Positions 55,855-64,000 of a stretch of DNA of 64,000 bases are shown in pieces. Below the pieces are notes generated by a model, which ran no database searches, had not been told where the DNA came from, and was given only the letters and a program-made list of their open reading frames with translations. The DNA is from Ipomoea triloba (lineage: Eukaryota; Streptophyta; Magnoliopsida; Solanales; Convolvulaceae), in NCBI RefSeq assembly GCF_003576645.1, contig NC_044916.1, forward strand, positions 2,181,942-2,245,941. Reading direction: 5' to 3'. A program made the translations under genes and the position numbers. Within the stretch, counting starts at the first letter, position 1; the number at the start of each line of letters is the position of its first letter.

Positions 55855-56506
55855 ATGGTGAGATTTTTCCCAGTGTGGATGTTAGGGTTCATCACACTGT
55901 CGCTGATCACCACTCCACCTGTGCACTGCAATGTCTCAGGCCGAGACATCGTGGTGGCGCTGCTTCCCTACAAATCATTCTCGACGGAAACAACCGCCTC
56001 CGGCCACTCTCCCGCTGCACGGCAACCGCACCGGAGAATCGTCCTCCTTGCTCCCATCGACCCCAGTATCAATTGCACTACGTAAGTATACATACACATT
56101 GTTTGTTATGATCAAACGCTTACCACTACACTAAAAACTATAACTTGTAACAAATTGAATGCACAAATTTATTTCCTTTATAGTTTATACAGTTATATTT
56201 TTTAAAGGTCAAGTGTTCGATTTGGCCCTTGAACACATATAAATGATATAGTGTCAATCAGCTCAGTGTCTCTTCAAGTGGACATTATTTTAAGTATAAT
56301 GTATACCTAACATGGATATTTTGGGCAGGCTTAGGGCACTATCTAAACGTGGCGGCGGTGGCGGCGGCGATAGGCTGAGGCATCATAAGAAGACAGGGAT
56401 GACGTTGAAGACCGGCGAGGTTGAGAGATACAGCCGCCGTTTTGTAGATGCTAATAAGAAACATCCTTGTCGGCGGCGGTCGGCGTCCAAAGTTTTAAGT
56501 AGTTAG
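55855..56506 (+). CDS. Putative small secreted basic protein, copy 2 (unknown family)
   Basis: Join 55855..56081, 56329..56506, giving 134 aa, one residue shorter than copy 1 through a single-codon deletion (Gln in GHSQP). Same layout: signal peptide, NVSGRDIVVALLPYKSF, PHRRIVLLAPIDPSINCTT, Gly run, basic tail. In exon 1 about 12 of 14 substitutions against copy 1 are synonymous (exceptions Val/Ile and Cys/Tyr). In exon 2 the three differences I see all change the residue (Cys/Arg, Gly/Glu, Arg/Cys). The splice sites (AC|GTAAGT, GGGCAG) are intact. Two intact, similar copies argue that the protein is real; function unknown. Confidence 0.65.
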
Positions 56507-57058
56507 GTGGTTGTATGTATAGGGTGATGAGCTGAGAGAAATTGATTATTATTGTCGTCTCAGATAGTGTAATTATTTGAAGAAATTCAATATTTTCTAT
56601 ATCTTCATTCTTCAATCATGGATGCCAATTACAATAATTCATTTTTCTTCTAACTAATTTTGATTTTTTTTTTTTGTGACAAAAAAACTCGAAATATGTA
56701 AAGATAAAATTACTCATGAGTAATAGTCCACAAAAATCGTATTAAGAAAATCTCGTAATTAATTAATTGTTCCTTAGGAATGTAAGCACTAAAATTCACA
56801 CTAATAATATTTTCAAAAAAAGAAATTCACACTAATAATGTGTCCGCATGTATTACTCCGCAAAGTACATAAAAGAAAGTAAGTTGTACTTAAACACCAT
56901 GTAATTAATTAGTTGTTCATTATGAATGTAGGTAATTAATTAGTTGTTCATGTATTACTATTTACTGTGATGTGATTGTAACGGTCATGTTTCTAGGCTA
57001 GGGAATCGTAATAGTTTCGAGTACTCCGCCATATAAGGCACGATATGAGTGTAACACG

Positions 57059-57326
57059 TAGAGCTGTTAAAGCAAGTTGGCAGGGCCCACCCGCCCTTTT
57101 GGCGAGGCGGGCTAAAAACCAAAATGCGGGCCTAAGCCTTAGGCCCACGGGGTTAGGCGGGGCCCGCCAAAACTAACCCTTTTTTTGTAACATATATACT
57201 AATATACTTATACTATACAGTGTCGTCTGTCAAACATATATACAATGTCAAAAACTCATATAAAATGAAATAAAATAATAAAATAAATTACATCACAAAG
57301 CAAGAAAATGACTATATTTATGTTTT

Positions 57327-57366
<40 letters not shown>

Positions 57367-58019
57367 CTTGGCTGTGGATGGTGGTCGAAGAGTGATGATT
57401 AGTGAAGCTGTAATCTACCATCTGCCGGGGCGCCACAAATCGCGTCACCCCCCTACTTGACCCTTGGTCAAACGCGGGGAGCGAATTTCGCGTCGCCCCC
57501 CTACTTGACCCTTAATCGAGCGCGGGGAGCGGATGTTGGCCTCCCGTGCCTCAATTCGGGGTGCGGCTGACCCAAATGTGAGTCCCTGGCGACGGCCGTA
57601 GGTCTGTGCCTATTAACACTAATCAGTGTCAAAGATTGATAAAGTTTTGAGTTTGGGTTGCATGGTATAAGGGGCAACGGTGGCACATGGATAGAATTTT
57701 AGTGGGACGGATAAGGGGATTAGGTTTAGGTTTAGAACTTTAGAGGGAAATATGGAATGGGCAGATGGGTAAAGGATTAAAAAATAACAAAATGAGAACT
57801 AAGTGGAGGGAATCAAGGAAATGATGTCTGCTGAATGTTGATTTCTAGGAAGTGGAAATCTGAATGAATTTTTTTTAATTTTAATAGGTGGGCGGGCGAA
57901 GCCCGCGGGCTAAAAACCCCGCCCCTAAAAACCAGCCATAATACGGGCCTGCCTCGCCCTTTTGGCAGGGCAAGGCAGGATGGGCTAGCCCGTGGACTAA
58001 ACCCATTTTAACAGCTCTA
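57059..58019. mobile_element. hAT-like element with TAGAGCTGTTAAA ends
   Basis: The left end TAGAGCTGTTAAAGCAAG and right end CATTTTAACAGCTCTA are inverted repeats, and GGCGGGGCCCGCC-type and GGGCTAGCCCG blocks sit inside both ends. The likely target duplication GTAACACG / GTAAAACG has one mismatch. It contains a (TA)n run (about 57331-57362) and a GC-rich stretch with a ~47-bp repeated motif (CGCGTC.CCCCCCTACTTGAC near 57440 and 57490). No transposase ORF. Confidence 0.8.
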
Positions 58020-58245
58020 GTAAAACGAGTGTTTGGTAAACAATTTTTTGACTTGGTTTATTCATGTCATTAAGTTAAAAATGAAAAAAAAATTATTTTA
58101 AATAGTTTATTATATATCAACTTATTGCATTTTGGTTTTAAAAGTCTAGTTTAGGAGTTAAACCGACCATAATGAGCAATTTCACTATAAAGCCAACAAA
58201 AACCAAATAGATAGGCATTGATTTCTGGTACTTGCTAAGGTAACC

Positions 58246-58443
58246 ATGAAACAATGTCAAACTATGAATCATCAAGAGTTAGACAAACACCATCTTGATG
58301 CTGGGATTGAGCCTAAGCACATCAAAACATTATCAAATATGAAGACTGGTGTTGGGGTTAATCCTAAGAACAGCAAAACATTATCAAATGTGAAGACTAA
58401 TGTGGGGTTGATCCTTAAGAACAGCAAAACACTGTCAAATTAA
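58246..58443 (+). pseudogene. Fragment resembling FAR1/FHY3-related (MULE-derived) protein, with in-frame 51-bp repeats
   Basis: The ORF reads MNHQELDKHHLDAGIEPKHI, KTLSNMKTGVGVNPKNS, KTLSNVKTNVGLILKNS, KTLSN. The first part has the feel of the NHEL...AGI.P..I segment after the DNA-binding domain of FAR1-related proteins; this is a weak, remembered resemblance. A 51-bp (17-codon) unit is repeated at 58324-58374 and 58375-58425 and starts again at 58426. It lies just beyond the stop of the coiled-coil gene on the other strand and has no further exons. Confidence 0.35.
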
Positions 58444-58477
58444 GCAAATATGTACACTTTGCTTAATTTGCAGCAAA

Positions 58478-61031
58478 CTAGAACTTGGAGAATATAGCAT
58501 TGTAACAGAAGAAAGGATCCTTACCACTACAGTATACTCGAAACAGCTCCCCGCTGTGATGAAGAGCCAATCTTTTACATTCAACAACGACGTCTTTGCT
58601 CACTTCTGCAACAGACCGTTTCAGCTTGTTCTCTGGATGGTCGTGGATGAGATACTTGGCCACCCTGACGTGAAAAGAAAATCACAGATGTATGTAACTC
58701 AATTCACACATTAAAAACGGTCGTTTCCAGCATTCCATTGATGAAAGCCAAACTGAATTTGCAATTTCTTCTACCAAATAATGTGTTCAAGAATTCCATG
58801 TAAGTAATGTCACAACAATGGCTGCAGGAGAGGGGTGCCATGAAATTTAAGGGTCTAATGCTCGTTCTGCTTCCCTAATGCATATGACAATTGACAAGGG
58901 AGCCTTGTAAAGTAGAAAACTTTCCATGAAAGCGGTTTTCAGTTTTTCACACTTAACAATTATGGATTATCCAATGAGAGGTAAGCATTATGCATAAAAC
59001 GAAAGAGAACTAACAAGAGACTAATATTTCATGGTTGCATTAACTGTAAAGTTATTACTCTACTAGTTTGGATATGAAAGGGAAAAGAGAGAATACTTGA
59101 AACAGGGTGATTGTTGTGTACCTGACTATATCAAGTTCTTTATCCAAGCGTTTTAAGGACAATGGTAGGGAAAGCTGAAGTCTATAAAGTGCACAAACAG
59201 CATCCATACACAGTTCAGGATCATCTTCAAACGCCAAACACATGTCAGGTTCAAGCAGCCATGGCCCTCCTCTCGCTTTCTGGGATTTCAAGTAAGTATC
59301 TGAATCTTCTGAATCCATAAAAAAGCCTCCTTTCGAAGGGGCTACTGCACTGCCCTTTGATCCATCACCACGGCTGGAACTTCTCGAGCTCACTCTACGG
59401 TCCTGCAGATCGTGAAGATACATTTTCTTCCGTGGAGAAACTCCACTATCATGGCTCTTCCTCAAGCTTCTTTTCCTCTTCACCGCGCGCTTTTCTTTTT
59501 TTTCATGGCTTTTGTGAGTGGAAGATGATTTCTCTGTTTGTCCCAAACCTTCTGAACCACAGAGGTTTGCTAGAGAGGCCCCTTCATCCACAGGCCTCTC
59601 TTCATCACTGTCACTGAGAACCACCACAGGTGAAGCCACTATGATTGAAGATGATGCATCTGCCATAAACATTGATCAATCATCAATGGGATATATATCA
59701 GTACTACCACTAAAACTTCAAGAAGCTCCAATTTTAACTAACAATATTATTTATAGGGGCAGGATACATCAGAACTACCACTCATGCAAGAAATGCAGTC
59801 AGTTATCCGCGAATACACAATCAGCCATTACAAGATGCACAATCCTAAAACAAAAAATGTCACTGCCTTTTCTAGGAAAATACTTGACTATGTTTGGACT
59901 TTGGATAATAGTTTCTATGTGCACAATAAGTTATCCACGAATGCACAATCAGGCATTACAAGATATAGTCCGCAACTCTCGGGGAGGGCTAGTTCTTGTT
60001 TGATCCCAATCCTATATATATATATCCAATCCTATATATATACAGATATGTTAGAATAAAGCTCTTACCACTCACACCAAAAGCTATAGCTCGTAGCAAA
60101 TGCGCAACTTACTTCCTTACTTAGGCTTTACCGGCCTCCAATGGCCCCTTTACCGGCACTGCCCAACAATTACCTGTGACCTGATTCTGATACCACTTGT
60201 TACCACTCACGCAAAAGCTATAGCTCGTAACTAAGGTACAAATACTTATAGACCGCCGTCACATTGTTCGAGACAGGTTGAGTGCTGGACTTGGCCTACT
60301 TTACAAGCCTCCGCCTAACAATCCCCAGTCACTTAGTTACTAGACATGCCCCTTTACCGGTCCTATCCAACAACATATATATATGCAGGTGTGCTATAGA
60401 AGATTATTATACCTTTCATCTTTGTTCTGCTACTCCCCATTGCATCTGGAGTGGAAGCAGGGTGGGCTCCATTGTCAGCGATCCAATCACCATAACGATT
60501 TTCAGCCATTTTGCCTTCTTTCACTTCAACATATTTCTCCAAACGAGAAAATCTTTCCTCCAACAATCGAAACCTCTTCTCAGAAGCCTCAAGTTTGATG
60601 GCAGCTTCATTCTTATCACTCTTTAGCTTCTCAATCAGTTTGCATTTCTCCTCCTGCTCTTTCAGAAGCTCCTCGTTGATCTTCTTGTATCTCTCCTCAC
60701 TCCTCCTCTCTAGAACCTTCTTCTCCTCCTCCAGACGAACGTTGTTTTCAGTTAGGTTATCGTATTCCCTCCTCAGATTCTTCAGCTCGTCTTTCAGCTT
60801 CACGTTCTCGATTTCCAGGCGCGATTGCTCCTCCTCCTCCTGCGCCGATTCCCGCTCTCTACTCGCCCCGATTTCTCGCTCGCTCATCGGAATCTCTTTT
60901 TCTCGGGAGAGATACTGCCAAAAATTAAGCAGCTGTCCGACGGTTGAGGTTCCGGCGGCGGTCGCCGGAGGCTTCCAGGACGACGAGATACCGGGGAGAG
61001 ACCCGATCACCGGCTTGGACTCTGAACTCAT
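58478..61031 (-). CDS. Coiled-coil nuclear-type protein, plant-specific, function unknown
   Basis: Join (minus) 61031..60413, 59659..59122, 58664..58478; 1344 nt, 447 aa. Exon 1: STVGQLLNFWQYLSREKEIP, then a long coiled coil rich in Glu/Lys/Arg (about residues 55-170). Exon 2: acidic VVVLSDSDEERPV, basic KKEKRAVKRKRSLRKSH (likely nuclear localisation signal) and WLLEPDMCLAFEDDPELCM. Exon 3: HDHPENKLKRSVAEVSKD, ALHHSGELFRVYCSGKDPFF. An in-frame ATG at 61076 would add 15 residues; 61031 is preferred because the added sequence derives from a local repeat. A possible donor (GTAAGG) follows YCSG, so the C-terminus could be longer with an unseen exon. Intron 1 holds a TRIM. Family not recognised by name. 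Confidence 0.75.
60063..60372 (-). mobile_element. TRIM-like miniature retrotransposon in intron 1 of the coiled-coil gene
   Basis: On the minus strand: an LTR-like block 60372-60198 starts TGTTGGATAGGACCGG and ends GGTAACA. After two bases comes TGGTATCAGA (60195-60186), the primer-binding site for initiator tRNA-Met. About 17 bp later, a second, shortened LTR-like block 60168-60063 starts TGTTGGGCAG.. and ends GTGGTAAGA. The two blocks share CCGGTAAAGGGGC and ACGAGCTATAGCTTTTG. No coding region. No target duplication was seen, so rearrangement or decay is likely. Confidence 0.75.
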
Positions 61032-61859
61032 CGGACAACTGGTCACTTTTTCCCAAAAGATGTTTGGTTTGATCACTTTTTCCCAAAAGATTTTTGGTTA
61101 TAGATTTCGTGACAAAAGGGGGGGAATGATGGAGGCTTTTATGCAAATGATGAAACAAAAACAAAAAGCAGCAGCGAGGAGTATCGTAGGGAATTTTCTA
61201 GAAATGGCAATGAGTCGAATTTCGGAAATCGGAAAGAGAAGGAGGAAATGGAGGGTTAAAGGACTAACCGCGACGGCGGCTTGCGACGGAGACGGCGAGA
61301 GGAAGAAGAAGAGGAAGACGAGGGTTGAAGTGGAAAATCTTCTTCTGCCATTTTTGTGCCGGGAAGGAGAATCGGTGAAGACAGTGTGCTCTGTGTTCAA
61401 ACCAACTTAATACCCATCACTATCAACTTAAAACCAACTCACCACATTTGTTAACTTAAAAATGATATAGAGTTTTTATTGGAAACGACTTAAATGATAG
61501 AGTTAATTGCATTTTTGGGTCCTACAATGTGGTGGTCCACTTTTAATATTTTTTATCAGAAAATTTATATTTGGTTATAGTGATATTTTTTATTATCCGT
61601 CGACGATTGTTGAAATGTCATTAAAGACAAGGATATTTCGATTTTTTTGTACAAAATAAGTTGACTCGTTATATTTTTTTGAGAAAATTCATAATTGAAT
61701 ATTGAAATGCCTTTGTAGTTAACAAAATTTAAACCGTTTCATCGATAGATGACCAAAAATGGTCATACCACAATAATATTAGGACCAAATAAGAAGTTTC
61801 TAATAAAAAAGAACTATTTGATGGACTGTCACTTATAAATCTATGACCAAAAATGAAAT
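61032..61859. other. Upstream flank of the coiled-coil gene; doubtful plus-strand ORF
   Basis: A 26-29-bp unit ACTTTTTCCCAAAAGAT is repeated near 61046 and 61075. A plus-strand frame 61130-61410 reads MEAFMQMMKQKQKAAARSIV...KKKRKTRVEVENLLLPFLC; it is basic and has a possible start, but no splice, family or expression support, so I do not call it a gene. 61500-61850 has weak fold-back structure. Confidence 0.35.
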
Positions 61860-62709
61860 TGATGGGTAAATACGCATAAAGGACTGACCCGTACAGCCGG
61901 TCCGACAAGAAGTCACCCGACTGGTCAATCATAGCTATCAACCCGACCAGAACAAATCACTTGTGAACAACCGTACGGCCCGTATCGATAGGTCTTGTGA
62001 CAAAATGCTCTTGGATCACCCTTTGAATTGCCCCGACGGAAGGCCACCCGACCGGTTTACCGTAGGATGACCGATCGGTCAACAAAGTGACGCAACCTGC
62101 ATGCCGAAAAACCTAACTTATACAACAAGCAAAGTAGTCCAACTTGCGCCTGTAGGGCGGCGTTTGACATCTTGCATACATAGCAGCGCAGCTCTGCAAC
62201 CTCAACCAGTCAACCTACGCATAACTTGCAAAGCGACCGTTTGACCAAGCCAACAAGAAGATGTCACGCCAAGCCACTTGCAGCTGGTGCATTAAATGCG
62301 TAGACCGACTTGGTTAGTATAAATAGGAGGGTCTCCTCCTCACTTCTCATATCATTTAATTGTAACAATTACTACTCGCTACTTGTAATCTCCACCCTGC
62401 AACATCAATCTACATCGTGGTCTACACCCCGTGTAACCGTTCAATTGCAACCTGTGCTCCGTAATAGCAACCTGCTCACCCTGTAATAACAGTCTGCTCA
62501 CCCTGTAATAGCAACCTGCTCGCCCCGCAATTACAACCTGCACTATTCTAGCAACCTGTTTCTAACCACCTACCACTTAGAATACCACTCAGCCTCAGGC
62601 TGCTCGGTCGCCCTACGGTAAATCGACCGGCTGACTTACGAGCGCTCTCCCACTTATTCACAAACATACATATTCGTAATCGTAACTCCCGGTTTCATTT
62701 ATGCTATCA
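61860..62709 (+). mobile_element. Probable solo LTR of a retrotransposon
   Basis: Starts TGATGGGTAAATACG and ends GGTTTCATTTATGCTATCA, giving TGAT...ATCA ends. It contains a TATA box in AGTATAAATAGGAGGG (about 62318-62333), followed by a CT-rich leader and tandem units around GCAACCTGCTC.CCCTGTAAT (62445-62550). Flanks GAAAT and GGAAT differ at one of five bases, compatible with a decayed 5-bp target duplication. No internal gag-pol region is adjacent, and more G/C than its flanks. Confidence 0.6.
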
Positions 62710-64000
62710 GGAATTAACTCTAAATGATATATGTACGTCTATGGAGTATACTCTTGTCGCATGTATTGGAAAAAGAGTTCTACTACATATAGTCATATAC
62801 TTCCAAATTCTACCCCTCACTTTTATGTACTCCATGACATGGTGCATATATATGAGATAATATACAATAGCCCAAAAATAAATATCACACATGGGAGGCA
62901 CGATTTAAGTGGAAAACCCCAAATCCAGAAAAAATCATGGGACCACGAACAACAAAATTTCCACTATAACAAATCTCGAGTACAAATGTTAAGGCTATCA
63001 CACGAGCCATACATTCATAAAACATCAAATTTATCAACAATATGTTAAAGGCATTCTTTCACATTTACAAACTAAAAGGAATAATATTTCATACTCGAAA
63101 TATTCAACTACTATACCACGAATAAGATGAAAATGAATACAAATAATACGAAAATACCCAAAAAAAAACGTCTAAAATCAATACAAGCTAAACTTCAAAA
63201 TATTTGATAAAAATTGCACCCAATATTTTAAAAACTCTCGACAAAATTGTACCAAAGATGAAGGAGAAAGGAAATGGATGGTTTTTTCTCCTTCCTTGCT
63301 GCCAAAAACAATGAGTGTTTGTTTTCAAAAATAATGAACGAAGACTAATAATTCATCATTTGCAATAGTGGAATGGAATATGCCATCTTTGAATATAAAA
63401 CAAAATGAATTTTTATTTTCTTTCTCAACTTGCTTTTTCTTTATCCACCTTGCTGCCAAAGTATGAACATTGTATGCTGCTTCCCTCACTCTGTTCAAAA
63501 TCCTGATGAAACCATTATTAGCTTCCTCAAGAAGCTACCAAAATCAGCATATATAATATGGGCTTGGTCTATAATGTAGACTATTTACCACATAGGGCGG
63601 AATTTAACCCAATAGCATGTACAAATTTTATTATGTAAATAAAAGTGAATAAATAAAAATAGTGGATCATTTTGTTGTTTAAATCAATCAAATGATGACA
63701 CGAGTGTAGAAAGTGAAAATAGATGTAATATTATTCTAACTTAAAAGTAATTCTACAAGTACTCCTATTTTCAACTCCCTAATATGACATGTTTTGATTG
63801 CTTAATATAATAGGGGGTTATGATGTTTATCAATTCCTCTCTCTCTCCCTCTTTTTTTTCATCTAATAAAATTTGAATACAGGTAGAAGTAAAAGTTAGG
63901 AGTAGATTTTTGGAGACAAGGTAGTATATATTTTTAAAGAGTTTTTTGGGTCCTATGAATAATGTAGAGTGTCTGGCAATTTGGGTTCACAATTTCATTC
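62710..64000. other. AT-rich tail of the window with a possible orphan exon
   Basis: No gene is certain. On the minus strand 63534-63400, after a TTGGTAG acceptor, an open frame reads LLEEANNGFIRILNRVREAA, then YNVHTLAARWIKKKQVEKE, which looks coding (amphipathic, charged). No family is recognised and no partner exon was found. The rest shows no features. Confidence 0.3.

Larger units (their letters stand above)
54084..57136. repeat. Tandem duplication, unit 2
   Basis: Begins TAAGACGGTCTCACATG like unit 1 and ends inside the full hAT element at GGCCTAAG. About 3.05 kb; the extra length is mainly 54142-55085, which includes a hAT element. It contains the second secreted-protein gene. Intact TAAG is present at both outer breakpoints and at the junction. 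Confidence 0.85.

Noticed and set aside
59784..60059. ORFs in intron 1 of the coiled-coil gene
   Set aside because: They contain degenerate repeats of CGAATGCACAATCAGGCATT type and end near the TRIM; no coding features.
60511..61410. 299-codon plus-strand ORF
   Set aside because: Antisense to the coiled-coil gene for most of its length; its Ser/Phe-rich sequence is what the reverse complement of a Glu/Lys/Arg coiled coil gives. The minus-strand gene has splice and frame support.

Overview
The window is nuclear DNA from a flowering plant, most likely a eudicot. Genes have many short exons with GT..AG introns in an AT-rich background, and plant-only protein families are present (STRUBBELIG-type receptor kinase, beta subunit of PPi-dependent phosphofructokinase, nsLTP, DUF3537). 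The repeats are typical plant families: tRNA-derived SINEs, hAT and Mutator MITEs, a CACTA end, a TRIM and a solo LTR. A morning-glory/asterid source would fit the gene-carrying CACTA element, but the sequence alone does not prove it. No viral, organellar or bacterial block and no CRISPR array was seen.

Layout. 1-2723 reads as the right part of a CACTA element whose other end lies outside the window; it carries broken, intron-containing fragments of a nucleolin-like gene and of a mitochondrial enoyl-CoA reductase gene. 2724-12600 is mostly repeat (a SINE with perfect target duplication, MITEs, AT microsatellites) plus one doubtful 47-codon gene. 12871-17728 (+) is a complete 16-exon STRUBBELIG-family receptor kinase with a degenerate catalytic core. 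21041-22306 (-) is a two-exon basic protein resembling membrane-associated kinase regulators. 23479-28706 (-) is a complete 16-exon PFP beta gene (567 aa). 30010-32734 (-) is a five-exon atypical dual-specificity phosphatase. 33900-39450 is a dense field of MITEs, several nested. 39698-41969 (+) is a DUF3537 seven-helix protein, a plant relative of insect gustatory/odorant receptors.

42669-47614 holds two nsLTP genes (-) with a broken DUF3537 copy between them, so a DUF3537-LTP block was duplicated locally. Both LTP genes gain a conserved C-terminus only if a tiny terminal coding exon is spliced in. 51752-57136 is a separate tandem duplication, with TAAG microhomology at its breakpoints. It carries two copies of an unrecognised, probably secreted small protein; nearly all exon-1 differences between them are synonymous. 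SINE and hAT insertions date the event. 58478-61031 (-) is a three-exon coiled-coil nuclear-type protein with a TRIM in its first intron. 61860-62709 looks like a solo LTR.

The genes do not form one pathway. The cell-surface genes are the receptor kinase, the DUF3537 channel-like protein, the LTPs and the secreted pair; PFP beta and the phosphatase act in the cytosol. All exon joins were read by eye from splice motifs, reading-frame closure and remembered family patterns; no alignment was run.
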